A stretch of 64,000 nucleotides of DNA from Allosphingosinicella deserti (GTDB taxonomy: Bacteria; Pseudomonadota; Alphaproteobacteria; Sphingomonadales; Sphingomonadaceae), in the NCBI RefSeq assembly GCF_003012735.1, contig NZ_PXYI01000005.1, positions 455,864-519,863 on the forward strand, read 5' to 3'. The notes beneath the pieces are model-generated. The model was not told where the DNA came from. It saw only the letters and a list, made by a program, of their open reading frames with translations, and did not search any database. This document shows positions 16,500-28,947 of this stretch, piece after piece; positions within the stretch are counted from its first letter, which is position 1; every line of letters starts with the position of its first letter. The position numbers and the translations under genes were made by a program.

Positions 16500-18494
16500 A
16501 TGACTGACCAGGCTCTCCATGCCCTTGCCGATGCGGCCGGGCTGATCGTCGAGTGGGAGGATGCGGACGGGAATCCGCAGACCGTGTCCGATGCCAATCT
16601 GCGGACCATCCTCACCGCGCTCGGCCACCCCTGCGCGACCCCAGCCGATTGCAAGGCTGCGGCCGAGGCGCTTGCGCAGGCGCATGCGGCCAATTTCGTC
16701 ACCGCCGATCTCGGCACGCCGGTGAGGCTCCCGGGCGTTCACGGCAAGGTGCGGATGCGGCTCGAGAGCGGGGAGACGATCGAGCATGATCTCGGCCCCG
16801 ACGGACTGCTGCCGGCGATCGACGTGGCCGGTTATCACGGGATCGAGCATCATCACGGATCGCTGGTCGTCGCGGTCGCGCCGCAGCGCTGCGCGCCGAT
16901 GCCGGCGGGCGAGGGCGGGCGGCGTCCCTGGGGCGCGTCGGTGCAGATCTATGCGCTGCGCGGCGAGCATCCGACCGCGTTCGGCGATTTCGGCGCGCTC
17001 GCCGAATTCGGCTGGGCAGCGGCCGAGCGCGGCATGGATGCGCTGGCGATCAGCCCGGTCCACGCGCTCTTCACCGCCGATCCGGGGCGCTACAGCCCCT
17101 ATTCGCCGTCGAGCCGCGAATATCTCAACCCGCTGTTCATCGATCCGGCGCTGATCGGCATCGAGCATGATTGCGGCGGCCCCGGAACGGGCGACCTCAT
17201 CGATTGGCAGCAGGCGTGGCCGTGCCGGATGCAGGCGCTGCGCCGCTTCCACGACGATTTCTTCGCCGATCCCGATCGGGATGAGAGCCATTTCAACGCT
17301 TTCGCAGAAATAGGCGGCGAGCGCCTCCGCCAGCATGCCGTGTTCGAGGCGCTGCAGGGCTTCTTCTTCCGCACTCAGGGCGCCGGCGGCTGGCAGGCCT
17401 GGCCGGCCGATTATCGGGATCCGCACGGTGAGGCGGTGGCCAAATTCGCCAAGGCCAATGCCGACGAGATCCGCTTCCACATCTTCCTGCAATGGCTCGC
17501 CGACGCATCGCTCGGCGGCGCCCACGGCATCGCCCGCGCGCGCGGCATGGCGGTGGGCCTCGTCGCCGATCTCGCGGTCGGGCTCGATCCCGGCGGCAGC
17601 CATGCCTGGAGCCGCCGCGGCGAATTGCTGACCGGGCTCGGCATCGGCGCGCCGCCCGACGCGTTCCAGGCCGCCGGCCAGAATTGGGGGCTGACCAGCT
17701 TCTCGCCGGAGGGCCTGCGCCGGACCGGCTTCGCGCCGTTCATCCGGATGCTGCGTGCGGCGATGCGCCACGCGGGCGCGATCCGCATCGATCACGCGCT
17801 CGGCCTTCGGCGGCTGTGGCTGGTTCCCGAAGGCGCCTCGCCGATGGACGGCGCCTATCTCAAGATGCCGGAGCAGGATCTGCTGCGGCTGATCGCGCTG
17901 GAATCGCAGCGCGCCGGGGTGGCGGTGATCGGCGAGGATCTCGGCGTCGTCCCGCCGGGCTTCCGCGACGCGATCGCGGCACGCGGCATCTACGGCATGC
18001 GGGTGCTGCCGTTCGAGCGCAACGAAGACGGCGAGTTCCGGCCGAATGCAGACTGGGGCGCGGGCGCGGTGGCAATGACCAGCACCCACGATCTCGTGCC
18101 GATCGCCGGCTGGTGGCGCGAACGCGATCTCGACTGGCGCGAGAAGCTGACCGGCGCCGACATGGCCGATGCGCGCAGTGCGCGCGCCGAAGAACGGGCT
18201 GGGCTGTGGGGGGCCTTCGTCGACGCCGGAATCGTCACCGGCAAAGCGCCGGCCGGCGACGACCCGGAGCCGGCACTCGATGCCGCGCTGGCCTTCACCG
18301 CTTCCGCGCCATGCGATCTTGCGCTGTTTCCGGCGGAAGATCTGTTCGGCATCGACGAGGCGCCGAACCTTCCCGGCACGATCGACGAGCATCCCAATTG
18401 GCGCCGCCGTCTCCCGGGCACCGGCGAGGCCTTGCTCTCCGATCCCGCCAATGTTCGGCGGATCGAGCGGATCAACCAGGCGAGGGCCAAGTGA
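16500..18494 (+). CDS. malQ: 4-alpha-glucanotransferase (amylomaltase)
   Basis: A GH77 enzyme that disproportionates maltodextrins, recycling short chains from debranching. 664 aa, close to E. coli MalQ (694 aa). The N-terminal domain (1-150) is followed by the GH77 barrel with YSPYSPSSREYLNPLFIDP, catalytic Asp in IRIDHALGLRRLW, Glu in VIGEDLGVVP and Asp in MTSTHDLVPIAGWW. Its stop overlaps the treY start in a GTGA arrangement (18491-18494), which indicates translational coupling. The ribosome binding site before ATG 16500 is weak. Confidence 0.93.
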   Translation: MTDQALHALADAAGLIVEWEDADGNPQTVSDANLRTILTALGHPCATPADCKAAAEALAQAHAANFVTADLGTPVRLPGVHGKVRMRLESGETIEHDLGPDGLLPAIDVAGYHGIEHHHGSLVVAVAPQRCAPMPAGEGGRRPWGASVQIYALRGEHPTAFGDFGALAEFGWAAAERGMDALAISPVHALFTADPGRYSPYSPSSREYLNPLFIDPALIGIEHDCGGPGTGDLIDWQQAWPCRMQALRRFHDDFFADPDRDESHFNAFAEIGGERLRQHAVFEALQGFFFRTQGAGGWQAWPADYRDPHGEAVAKFAKANADEIRFHIFLQWLADASLGGAHGIARARGMAVGLVADLAVGLDPGGSHAWSRRGELLTGLGIGAPPDAFQAAGQNWGLTSFSPEGLRRTGFAPFIRMLRAAMRHAGAIRIDHALGLRRLWLVPEGASPMDGAYLKMPEQDLLRLIALESQRAGVAVIGEDLGVVPPGFRDAIAARGIYGMRVLPFERNEDGEFRPNADWGAGAVAMTSTHDLVPIAGWWRERDLDWREKLTGADMADARSARAEERAGLWGAFVDAGIVTGKAPAGDDPEPALDAALAFTASAPCDLALFPAEDLFGIDEAPNLPGTIDEHPNWRRRLPGTGEALLSDPANVRRIERINQARAK

Positions 18495-21019
18495 CGCCGC
18501 GCGCCACCTACCGGATCCAGTTCCACAAGGATTTTCCGTTCTCGGCCGCCCTGCCGCTGGTCGACTATCTCGCCGACCTCGGCATCAGCCACCTTTATGC
18601 GTCGCCGATCGCCACTGCGCGGGCCGGCTCGACCCACGGCTACGACGTCGTCGATCCGACGACGATCAATCCGGAGCTTGGCGGCGAGGCGGATTTCCGC
18701 GCGCTGGCGGCGGCGTTGCGCGCGCGCGGGCTCGGCATCATCCTCGACATCGTGCCCAACCACATGGCCGTCGGCGGCGCCGACAATGAATGGTGGCTCG
18801 ACGTGCTCGAGAAAGGTGCCCAGAGCCCCTATGCGCGCTATTTCGACATCGACTGGGCGCCGGCCGATCGCGAGCTCGAAGGCAAGGTGCTCGCGCCCTT
18901 CCTCGGCGCGCCCTATGACGAGGTGCTCGCCAGCGGGGATCTCGTGCTCGACTACGAGCCGGACAAAAGGCGTCTTTCGGTGCTCGCTTACGGCACCCAC
19001 CGTTTCCCGATCCGCCGCGACGATTATCCGGCCCTGCTCGCCGAAGCCGGATCAGAGCGGCTCAACGATGCCGCCGCGGAGGAATTGAAGACACTGTATG
19101 ACGGGACCCGCGACGCCGGGCGCGAGCGGCTCCATGCCCTGCTCGATCGCCAGCTTCACCGGCTCGCCTGGTGGCGGGTGGCCGGCGACGAGATCAACTG
19201 GCGCCGATTCTTCGAGATCACCGAGCTCGCCGGCCTCCGCGTCGAGGATCCGGCGGTGTTCGACGCCGTCCATGCGCTACCGCTGCGGCTCTATGGCGAA
19301 GGACTCATAGACGGAGTCCGCGTCGACCATGTCGACGGGCTCGCCGACCCGACCGATTATTGCCGCCGCCTGCGCGCCGCGCTCGACGTGGCTGCAGCCT
19401 CGCGCCTGCCCGAGGCGCCGGGCGGGCCCGCTTATCTGGTGGTCGAGAAGATCCTCGCCGAGGGTGAACGGCTGCCGCCTGAATGGGGCACCGACGGCAC
19501 CAGCGGCTATGATTATATGAACGAAGCCGCGGCCCTGCTCCATGATCCCGCGGGCGAGGCGCCGCTGTCGGATTTCTGGGCGGAGCTCAGCGGCCGGCCG
19601 CGCGACTTCGCCGAGGAGGAGAAGGCCGCGCGGCTGGAAATCCTCAGCCGCAGCTTCTCGGGCCAGCTCGAGGCCGCGGTCGCCGCCTTCCACGCGCTCG
19701 CCCGATCCGACGTTTCCACCCGCGACGTCTCTGCCGGCGCGCTCCGCCGCGGACTGACCGCTCTGCTGTCGGTGTTCCCGGCCTATCGCACCTATGGCAC
19801 CGGCGACGGCGCAGTGGAAACGGACGCACCGATCCGCGCGGACGCCGCTGCGCGCGCCAAAGCGGAGATCGGACCGGCCGAAGCGCCGTTGATCGACCGC
19901 GTCGTCGGCTGGCTCGCCGGCGAGGGGCCCGGCGACCTCGCCTTGCGTCGCGACGCAGTGCGGCGGTTTCAGCAGCTCTCCGCGCCGGTGTCGGCCAAGG
20001 CGGTCGAGGACACCGCTTTCTACCGCTACGGCCGATTGCTCTCGCGCACCGACGTCGGATTCGATCCGGGCCGCTTCGCCGCGACACCGGAGCATTTCGC
20101 CCGGGCGTCAGTCGAGCGCCTCGAAACCTTCCCGCACGCTCTGCTCGCTACCGCGACCCACGACCACAAGCGCGGCGAGGACGTCCGCGCGAGGCTCGCC
20201 GTGTTGAGCGAGTTGCCCGAGCGCTGGATCGAGACGGCGCGGCGCTGGCTCGCTCGCGTGCCCGACGGGATCGACGCGGGCGACGCCTATCCGCTGTTCC
20301 AGACTCTGGTCGGTGCCTGGCCGCTGGCGGGAGGCACGGACGATTTCGGCGCGCGGGTTGCGGCCTGGCAGACCAAGGCGCTGCGCGAGGCCAAGCTGCG
20401 GTCGTCTTGGACGCATCCGGACGAGGTCTATGAGCAGAGGTGCGAGGCCTTCGCCCGCGATCTGCTGGCGGGCGGCTTCGTTGCCGAGCTCGAGTCCTTC
20501 GTCGGCGAGATCGCGGCGGCGGGGGCGGTCAACGCGATCACCCAGGCGGTCCTGCGCTGCACCGTTCCCGGGGTGCCCGATTGCTATCAGGGCACCGAAT
20601 TCTGGGATTTCAGCCTAGTCGATCCCGACAATCGCCGGCCGGTCGGTTTCGCGGCGCGGATCGAAGCGCTGGCAGAGGGCGCGGACGATTGGCGTTCGGG
20701 CGCGGTGAAGCAGAAGGCGATCGCCGAGGCGCTGGCGCTGCGGCGGGAGAAGCCGCAGCTGTTCGCGCAAGGGCGGTTCGAGCGCATCGCAGTGACCGGG
20801 CCGCGGGCGGACCACGTCTTCGCGTTCCTGCGGACGCACGGCGAGGATCGCTTGCTGGTGACGGTGCCGCTTCATGTCGGCGCGGCGCTGCACGGTCTCG
20901 ACGCGCCTGTCTTCCCGGCGCAATATTGGGACGATACGCAGATTGTCGTTCCCGGCGGGGAGGTGCTTGAGGCGGCGGAGCTGTTCGGGGAAAGGTCTTA
21001 TGCCTTGCGCCGGGTCTAG
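18491..21019 (+). CDS. treY: Malto-oligosyltrehalose synthase TreY
   Basis: Isomerises the reducing-end alpha-1,4 bond of maltodextrins to alpha-1,1, making maltooligosyl-trehalose for TreZ. 842 aa, GH13_26. It starts TPRATYRIQFHKDFPF, the standard TreY opening; catalytic residues lie in GVRVDHVDGLADP, VVEKILAEGE and TATHDHKRGEDVRAR. GTG at 18491 overlaps the malQ stop by four bases. The frame is open 999 bases further upstream, but that part is an Arg-rich shadow of malQ and not a fusion. malQ-treY order and coupling are common in trehalose loci. Confidence 0.94.
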   Translation: MTPRATYRIQFHKDFPFSAALPLVDYLADLGISHLYASPIATARAGSTHGYDVVDPTTINPELGGEADFRALAAALRARGLGIILDIVPNHMAVGGADNEWWLDVLEKGAQSPYARYFDIDWAPADRELEGKVLAPFLGAPYDEVLASGDLVLDYEPDKRRLSVLAYGTHRFPIRRDDYPALLAEAGSERLNDAAAEELKTLYDGTRDAGRERLHALLDRQLHRLAWWRVAGDEINWRRFFEITELAGLRVEDPAVFDAVHALPLRLYGEGLIDGVRVDHVDGLADPTDYCRRLRAALDVAAASRLPEAPGGPAYLVVEKILAEGERLPPEWGTDGTSGYDYMNEAAALLHDPAGEAPLSDFWAELSGRPRDFAEEEKAARLEILSRSFSGQLEAAVAAFHALARSDVSTRDVSAGALRRGLTALLSVFPAYRTYGTGDGAVETDAPIRADAAARAKAEIGPAEAPLIDRVVGWLAGEGPGDLALRRDAVRRFQQLSAPVSAKAVEDTAFYRYGRLLSRTDVGFDPGRFAATPEHFARASVERLETFPHALLATATHDHKRGEDVRARLAVLSELPERWIETARRWLARVPDGIDAGDAYPLFQTLVGAWPLAGGTDDFGARVAAWQTKALREAKLRSSWTHPDEVYEQRCEAFARDLLAGGFVAELESFVGEIAAAGAVNAITQAVLRCTVPGVPDCYQGTEFWDFSLVDPDNRRPVGFAARIEALAEGADDWRSGAVKQKAIAEALALRREKPQLFAQGRFERIAVTGPRADHVFAFLRTHGEDRLLVTVPLHVGAALHGLDAPVFPAQYWDDTQIVVPGGEVLEAAELFGERSYALRRV

Positions 21020-21132
21020 TTCGCGTCCCGTCCTCAGCCTCATCGAGGGGCAGGACCGTCACCTGGAGAGGACGCGTCGAAAGGATGGACAGGGACGGAC
21101 GCGGACGCCATGCGCTCGTGCCGTAAGCGTAA

Positions 21133-22773
<1,641 letters not shown>

Positions 22774-22787
22774 GGGAATTCAATCAC

Positions 22788-22820
22788 GCCCCTTCCCTTC
22801 AGGGGGAGGGGCTTCTCTTT
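22788..22820 (+). terminator. Probable intrinsic terminator after pgm
   Basis: GCCCCTTCCC (22788-22797) can pair with GGGGGAGGGGC (22802-22812) with one mismatch or bulge around a 4-nt loop, followed by TTCTCTTT. It lies 15 bases past the pgm stop and may reduce read-through to glgP, splitting the cluster into two transcription units. Confidence 0.5.
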
Positions 22821-22936
22821 TGGCGGGACGGTGCCGATCGTCCTCTCCCCCTTACCGTCCGCCTACGCAGAAACGCGGCGTTGCAGGGGCGTAACGGCGG
22901 CCCTAACCTGCATCTCTTTTCCCGGGGTGGGGTAGC

Positions 22937-25441
22937 ATGGCGTATAATGATTTCGGCTCGGGCGCGCCGGGGGGCGTTGCACGGGCGATGACCGCGAGCC
23001 AGCTCGCTTTGCCGTCGCAGGACGAAGATGTCGCGGCGCTGCGGCGGCTGATCGTCAACAAGCTCGCTTATTCGGTCGGCAAGGATCCGATCGCGGCGCG
23101 CGCGCATGACTGGTTCCTGGCGACCGCGCTGGCGGTCCGGGACCGGGTGATCGAGCGGTGGATGACCTCCACCCGCGCCACCAAGGCCGAGAAGAAGAAG
23201 CGGGTCTATTATCTCAGCCTCGAATTCCTGATCGGCCGTTCGCTGGTCGACAGCCTCCACAATCTCGGTCTCACCGAGACGATGCGCACCGCCCTTGGCG
23301 AGCTCGGCGTCGATCTGGAGGCGCTTCGTGGGCTCGAGCCCGATCCGGCGCTCGGCAACGGCGGACTCGGCCGGCTCGCCGCCTGCTACATGGAATCGAT
23401 GGCGAGCCTCGCCGTCCCGGCGCACGGCTACGGAATCCGTTACGAGAACGGCCTGTTCCGGCAGGTGATCAAGGACGGCGAGCAGCAGGAATTCCCCGAC
23501 ACCTGGCTCGAGCACCGCAATCCCTGGGAGTTCGAGCGGCCCGAAGTCGCCTATCCGATCGGTTTCGGCGGCAGCGTCGAGGCGCTTGCCGGCAATGGCG
23601 GACATGCGGCGATCTGGCGCCCGGCCGAGACGGTCGACGCGATCGCCTTCGACACGCCGGTGGTCGGCTGGCGCGGACGCCACGTCAACACCCTGCGCCT
23701 GTGGTCGGCGCGCGCACCCGATCCGCTGCGGCTCGATACGTTCAACCGCGGCGACCATCTCGGCGCACTCGCGGCCCGCGGCCGTGCCGAAGCGATTACC
23801 CAGGTGCTCTACCCGTCCGACGAGAGCGAGGCGGGGCAGGAGCTGCGCCTCCGCCAGGAATATTTCTTCGCGTCCGCCTCGATCCAGGATCTGCTCCGCC
23901 GGCACCTCGAAACGGCGCCGCTGGAAACGCTGCCCGATTGCGTCGCGATCCAGCTCAACGACACCCATCCGGCAATCGGTGTCGCCGAGATGATGCGGCT
24001 GCTGGTCGACGTCCACCAGGTCGAGTGGGAGAAGGCCTGGGCGCTGACCCAGGGCGTGTTCTCCTACACCAACCACACCTTGCTTCCGGAAGCGCTCGAG
24101 ACCTGGCCGGTGCCGCTGATGGAGCGGCTGCTGCCGCGCCACATGCAGATCATCTATCTGATCAATGCGCTCCACCTCGATCGTCTCGCAGAAGGCGGCA
24201 AGACCGATCCGGCCCTGCTCGCCACCGTCTCGCTGATCGACGAGCACGGCCCGCGCCGGGTGCGGATGGGGCCGCTGAGCTTCCTCGGCTCGCACAAGGT
24301 GAACGGGGTATCGGCGCTTCACACCGAGTTGATGAAGGAGACGGTCTTCCGCGATTTCCACGCGCTCTATCCGGATCGGATCGTCAACAAGACCAACGGA
24401 ATCACCTTCCGCCGTTGGCTGCACGAAGCCAATCCCGGCCTCACGCGCCTGCTCGTCGAGGTCGCCGGCGAAAGCGTGCTCGACAAGGCGGAAGGCCTGG
24501 AGATGCTGGCGGCGCACAGCGGCGACAGCGCGCTCCACGAACGCCTCGCCCGGGTGCGCCGCGCGAACAAGGAAGTGCTCGGCGGGATCATCGAGGAGCG
24601 CACCGGCATACGCGTCGATCCGGACGCGATGTTCGACGTCCAGATCAAGCGCATCCACGAATATAAGCGCCAGCTGCTCAACATCCTGGAGACGGTGGCG
24701 CTGTACGCCGCGATGCGCGCCCATCCGACCAGCGACTGGACGCCGCGGGTCAAGATCTTCGCCGGCAAGGCGGCGGCGAGCTACCATCGCGCCAAGCTGA
24801 TCATCAAATTGATCAATGACGTCGCCGCGGTGGTGAACGCCGATGCGACCCTGCGCGGACGGCTGAAGGTCGCCTTCCTGCCCAATTACAATGTCAGCCT
24901 GGCCGAGCGGATCATTCCGGCCTCCGATCTTTCGGAGCAGATCTCGACCGCCGGCATGGAAGCCTCTGGCACCGGCAACATGAAGCTGGCGCTGAACGGG
25001 GCGCTGACCATCGGCACGCTCGACGGCGCCAATGTCGAGATCCTCGAGCGGGTCGGCGCCGACAATATCTTCATCTTCGGCATGACCGCCGCGGAAGTGG
25101 AGGCGCGCCGCGCCGCCGGGATCGACATGGCCGAGACGATCGCCGCCTCGCCGATGCTCGCCCAGGCGCTGGAGGAGCTGCGCTCCGGCCGCTTCTCGCC
25201 GGGCGAGCCGGACCGCTACCGCAGTCTCGTCGACGATCTCACCCACCGCGACTATTTTCTGGTCTCGGCCGATTTCGACGCCTACGCCTCCGCCCAGGCC
25301 GAGGTCGCGCAACGCTGGCGCGATCCCGCCGCCTGGTGGAGAAGCGCCCTGTTGAACATTGGCGGGGTCAGTTGGTTCTCCTCGGATCGGGCAGTCCGGG
25401 AATATGCGGAGGACATCTGGAACGTACCGCTAGCAAGGTAG
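22937..25441 (+). CDS. glgP: Glycogen/starch/alpha-glucan phosphorylase
   Basis: Pyridoxal-phosphate enzyme (GT35) that releases glucose-1-phosphate from glycogen chain ends. 834 aa (E. coli GlgP is 815). The N-terminal half carries [15 protein letters not shown] and [16 protein letters not shown]; the PLP-Lys lies in [20 protein letters not shown]. The adjacent glgB reads in another frame and its 5' end may overlap this stop. ATG at 22937 has only a weak G-rich ribosome binding site. Confidence 0.95.
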   Translation: MAYNDFGSGAPGGVARAMTASQLALPSQDEDVAALRRLIVNKLAYSVGKDPIAARAHDWFLATALAVRDRVIERWMTSTRATKAEKKKRVYYLSLEFLIGRSLVDSLHNLGLTETMRTALGELGVDLEALRGLEPDPALGNGGLGRLAACYMESMASLAVPAHGYGIRYENGLFRQVIKDGEQQEFPDTWLEHRNPWEFERPEVAYPIGFGGSVEALAGNGGHAAIWRPAETVDAIAFDTPVVGWRGRHVNTLRLWSARAPDPLRLDTFNRGDHLGALAARGRAEAITQVLYPSDESEAGQELRLRQEYFFASASIQDLLRRHLETAPLETLPDCVAIQLNDTHPAIGVAEMMRLLVDVHQVEWEKAWALTQGVFSYTNHTLLPEALETWPVPLMERLLPRHMQIIYLINALHLDRLAEGGKTDPALLATVSLIDEHGPRRVRMGPLSFLGSHKVNGVSALHTELMKETVFRDFHALYPDRIVNKTNGITFRRWLHEANPGLTRLLVEVAGESVLDKAEGLEMLAAHSGDSALHERLARVRRANKEVLGGIIEERTGIRVDPDAMFDVQIKRIHEYKRQLLNILETVALYAAMRAHPTSDWTPRVKIFAGKAAASYHRAKLIIKLINDVAAVVNADATLRGRLKVAFLPNYNVSLAERIIPASDLSEQISTAGMEASGTGNMKLALNGALTIGTLDGANVEILERVGADNIFIFGMTAAEVEARRAAGIDMAETIAASPMLAQALEELRSGRFSPGEPDRYRSLVDDLTHRDYFLVSADFDAYASAQAEVAQRWRDPAAWWRSALLNIGGVSWFSSDRAVREYAEDIWNVPLAR

Positions 25442-25479
25442 GAAAAGCGCCGGCGAGCTGGCGCGCCTCCGACGCTGAG

Positions 25480-27627
25480 GTGGCTGCGGTCGCCGCCGCG
25501 CGCCACGCCGATCCGTTCGCGATCCTGGGCCCCCACCGCCAGGAAGGCGCCACAGTGGTCCGCGCGTTCGTGCCGGGTGCCGAACGGCTGGAGCTGATCG
25601 ACGTGACGGGCAAGGCCTTCGCCGAGATCGCGCGTACCCATGACGACGGCTTCTTCGAAGGGCTGATCGAGGGGGACCTTCCGGCCTACCGGCTACGCGC
25701 GACGCGCGGCACGGAAAGCTGGGAGCAGGGCGATGCCTATCGCTTCGGTCCGGTGCTCGGCCCGCTCGACGACCATCTGATGGGCGAGGGCGCGCACCGG
25801 CGCCTGTGGGACAAATTGGGTGCCCACCCGATCACCCACGAAGGCGCGGACGGTGTCGCCTTTGCCGTTTGGGCGCCGAATGCGCGCCGCGTCGCCGTGG
25901 TCGGGGATTTCAACCGCTGGGACGGGCGCCGCCATCCGATGCGCAAGCGTGTCGACAGCGGCGTCTGGGAGATCTTCATTCCCGAGCTCGGCGAGGGCGA
26001 GGGCTATAAATACGAGATCATCGGCCCCGGCGGGGAATTGCTGCCGCTCAAGGCCGATCCGGTCGGCTTCGGCTCGGAACTGCGCCCGGGTACCGCGTCG
26101 GTGGTCGAGCGGATCGACACTCTGCCCGAGGTTCGCGCCGGCTATTCGGCCGCCGGCGACCTTCGCCGTCAGCCGATGTCGATCTACGAAGTCCATCTCG
26201 GATCCTGGCAGCGCCGGCCCGACGGCCGCTTCAATTCCTATGACGACATCGCCGACCGGCTGATCCCGTACGTCGCGGAAATGGGCTTCACCCATATCGA
26301 GTTGCTGCCGATCTCGGAGCATCCGCTCGACGACAGTTGGGGCTATCAGCCGATCGGTATGTTCGCCCCGAGCCGCCGCTTCGGCGAGCCGGCCGGCTTC
26401 GCGCGGCTGGTCCAGCGGGCGCACGAAGCCGGCATCGGCGTGCTGCTCGATTGGGTTCCGGCCCACTTTCCGTGCGACGTCCATGGCCTGTCGCGTTTCG
26501 ACGGAACCCACCTGTACGAGCATCCCGATCCGCGGCGCGGCTTCCATCCCGACTGGGGCACTGCCATCTACGATTTCGGCCGGCGCGAGGTGGTCAATTA
26601 CCTGATCGCCAATGCGCTCTATTGGCTCGAGATATTCGGCATCGACGGCCTCCGCGTCGATGCGGTCGCCTCGATGCTCTACCTCGATTATTCGCGCGAG
26701 GCCGGGCAGTGGATCCCCAATTCCGAGGGCGGACGCGAGAATCGGGAGGCGGAGAGCTTCCTGCGCGAACTGAACACGATCCTCTACGGCGCCTTTCCCG
26801 ACCGCTTCACCGTCGCCGAGGAATCGACCGCCTGGCCCGGAGTCTCCGCGCCCGTCCATGGCGGCGGCCTGGGCTTCGGCTTCAAGTGGAACATGGGTTG
26901 GATGAACGACACGCTGGATTACATGGCGCGCGAGCCGGTCCATCGCCGCTTCCACCATCACCAGCTCACCTTCGGCCTGCATTATGCCTTTTCGGAGAAT
27001 TTCATCCTGCCGCTCAGCCACGACGAGGTCGTGCACGGCAAAAAGTCGATCGTCGGCAGGATGCCCGGCGACCTCTGGCAGAAATTCGCCAATGCCCGGG
27101 CTTATTACGGATTCATGTGGGGCCATCCCGGCAAGAAATTGCTGTTCATGGGCCAGGAATTCGGACAGTTGAAGGAGTGGGCCTTCGGCACCGAGCTCGA
27201 CTGGCACGTGCTCGCCGACCCGCTTCATTCCGGCCTCAAGAATGCGGTTGCCGCACTGAATCGGCTGCACCGAACCGAGCCGGCGCTCCACCGCCGCGAT
27301 GCCGATCCGGAAGGCTTCCGCTGGATCGTTGCCGACGATGCCGACCAGTCCGTAATCGCTTGGCTTCGCTTCGGCGACGAAGGCGATGCGCCCGTGGCGG
27401 TGATCAGCAACATGACTCCGGTACCCCGTCCCGGCTACCGGATCGGCCTGCCGACGGCAGGACGCTGGATCGAGATCTTCAATTCCGACGCGCACGAATA
27501 TGGCGGCAGCGGGATTGGAAATCTTGGCGCGGTTGATGCAACCGAGCAGCCGGCGCACGGTTTTCCTGCTTCGGTGGAGCTTGTCCTTCCACCGCTTTCC
27601 ACCCTGTATCTGAAGCTGGGAGAGTGA
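25480..27627 (+). CDS. glgB: 1,4-alpha-glucan branching enzyme
   Basis: Introduces alpha-1,6 branches into glycogen. 715 aa from this start (E. coli GlgB 728). An N1 module ([20 protein letters not shown]) precedes CBM48 ([20 protein letters not shown]) and a GH13_9 barrel with nucleophile Asp in [18 protein letters not shown], Glu in [12 protein letters not shown] and Asp in [14 protein letters not shown]. The start is unclear. GTG 25480 is the nearest canonical start that does not overlap glgP, but it lacks a ribosome binding site. CTG 25417 follows GGAGGA closely, and TTG 25372 or GTG 25336 would overlap the glgP end by 70-106 bases. Family alignment suggests the true N-terminus lies between 25417 and 25480. 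Confidence 0.93.
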   Translation: MAAVAAARHADPFAILGPHRQEGATVVRAFVPGAERLELIDVTGKAFAEIARTHDDGFFEGLIEGDLPAYRLRATRGTESWEQGDAYRFGPVLGPLDDHLMGEGAHRRLWDKLGAHPITHEGADGVAFAVWAPNARRVAVVGDFNRWDGRRHPMRKRVDSGVWEIFIPELGEGEGYKYEIIGPGGELLPLKADPVGFGSELRPGTASVVERIDTLPEVRAGYSAAGDLRRQPMSIYEVHLGSWQRRPDGRFNSYDDIADRLIPYVAEMGFTHIELLPISEHPLDDSWGYQPIGMFAPSRRFGEPAGFARLVQRAHEAGIGVLLDWVPAHFPCDVHGLSRFDGTHLYEHPDPRRGFHPDWGTAIYDFGRREVVNYLIANALYWLEIFGIDGLRVDAVASMLYLDYSREAGQWIPNSEGGRENREAESFLRELNTILYGAFPDRFTVAEESTAWPGVSAPVHGGGLGFGFKWNMGWMNDTLDYMAREPVHRRFHHHQLTFGLHYAFSENFILPLSHDEVVHGKKSIVGRMPGDLWQKFANARAYYGFMWGHPGKKLLFMGQEFGQLKEWAFGTELDWHVLADPLHSGLKNAVAALNRLHRTEPALHRRDADPEGFRWIVADDADQSVIAWLRFGDEGDAPVAVISNMTPVPRPGYRIGLPTAGRWIEIFNSDAHEYGGSGIGNLGAVDATEQPAHGFPASVELVLPPLSTLYLKLGE

Positions 27628-27681
27628 ATGAAACCAGCAAGACGGTGGTCAGTTACACATCCGTAACAAGGGAGAGGATGC

Positions 27682-28947
27682 ATGCCGCCGAAAACACAGC
27701 CCCATGGGCCCTATGCCCGGCACGCCATGGCCTATGTGCTGGCCGGCGGGCGCGGCAGCCGGCTTATGGAGCTGACAGACCGGCGCGCCAAGCCGGCCGT
27801 CTATTTCGGCGGAAAGACCAGGATCATCGACTTCGCGCTGTCGAACGCGCTCAATTCGGGGATCCGGCGGATCGCGGTGGCAACCCAGTACAAGGCGCAC
27901 AGCCTGATCAGCCACCTGCAGCGCGGCTGGTCCTTCTTCCGCTCTGAACGCAACGAAAGCTTCGACATTCTGCCGGCGAGCCAGCGCGTGTCGGAAGAGC
28001 TCTGGTATCTCGGCACCGCCGATGCGGTGTACCAGAATATCGACATCATCGCGTCCTACATGCCGCAGTACATCGTCATCCTGGCAGGCGATCACGTCTA
28101 CAAGATGGATTACGAGATCATGCTCTGCGAGCATGCAGAGAGCGGCGCCGACGTCACCGTCGGCTGCATCGAGGTGCCGCGGATGGAGGCAACCGCCTTC
28201 GGCGTGATGCATGTCGACGACAACGACAAGATCATCGAATTCCACGAGAAACCCAAAGACCCGCCGGCGATGCCGGGCCATCCTGATCTCGCGCTGGCGT
28301 CGATGGGTATCTACGTGTTCGACACCAAATTGCTGTTCGAGGTTCTGCAGGAGGATGCCGAGGATCCGAATTCCAGCCGTGATTTCGGCAAGGACATCAT
28401 CCCCAAGCTGGTCAAGAAGGGCACCGCCCACGCCCATCTGTTCGGCCGATCGGCCCTGCGATCGACCCCGGATGCGCCGAGCTACTGGCGCGATGTCGGC
28501 ACGCTCGACGCCTATTTCCAGGCCAATATCGACCTCACCTCGATTACGCCCGATCTCGACCTCTACGATCATAGCTGGCCGATCTGGACGCACAGCGAGA
28601 TGGTCGCGCCGGCCAAGTTCGTCCACGACATGGAAGGGCGCCGCGGCGAGGCGATCTCGTCGCTCGTTTCCGGAGACTGCATCGTGTCCGGCGCGCGCCT
28701 TTCGAACAGCCTGCTGTTCACTGGAGTCCGAGTGAATTCGTTCACGACGATCGACCGCGCGGTGATCCTGCCGCGGGTCAATGTCGGACGGCATGCTCGG
28801 CTCAAGAACGTGATCGTCGATCGCGGAGTCACCATACCGGAAGGCCTGGTGGTCGGCGAGGATCCGGTGCTCGACGCGCAGCGCTTCCGCCGCACCGACG
28901 CGGGCGTGTGCCTGATCACCCAGCCGATGCTCGATGCCCTGAAGTAA
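27682..28947 (+). CDS. glgC: Glucose-1-phosphate adenylyltransferase
   Basis: Makes ADP-glucose from ATP and glucose-1-P, the committed, allosterically controlled step of glycogen synthesis. 421 aa. The nucleotidyltransferase domain opens with [20 protein letters not shown] then [29 protein letters not shown] and EFHEKPKDP follow. A left-handed beta-helix closes the protein ([20 protein letters not shown]). ATG at 27682 has GGGAGAGG upstream. Its TAA shares a base with the glgA start (TAATG), so the two are coupled. Confidence 0.96.
   Translation: MPPKTQPHGPYARHAMAYVLAGGRGSRLMELTDRRAKPAVYFGGKTRIIDFALSNALNSGIRRIAVATQYKAHSLISHLQRGWSFFRSERNESFDILPASQRVSEELWYLGTADAVYQNIDIIASYMPQYIVILAGDHVYKMDYEIMLCEHAESGADVTVGCIEVPRMEATAFGVMHVDDNDKIIEFHEKPKDPPAMPGHPDLALASMGIYVFDTKLLFEVLQEDAEDPNSSRDFGKDIIPKLVKKGTAHAHLFGRSALRSTPDAPSYWRDVGTLDAYFQANIDLTSITPDLDLYDHSWPIWTHSEMVAPAKFVHDMEGRRGEAISSLVSGDCIVSGARLSNSLLFTGVRVNSFTTIDRAVILPRVNVGRHARLKNVIVDRGVTIPEGLVVGEDPVLDAQRFRRTDAGVCLITQPMLDALK

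Noticed and set aside
17492..21019. Apparent 1175-residue protein ending in TreY
   Set aside because: The first 333 residues are an Arg-rich shadow of malQ; TreY starts at GTG 18491 overlapping the malQ stop, with the normal family N-terminus.
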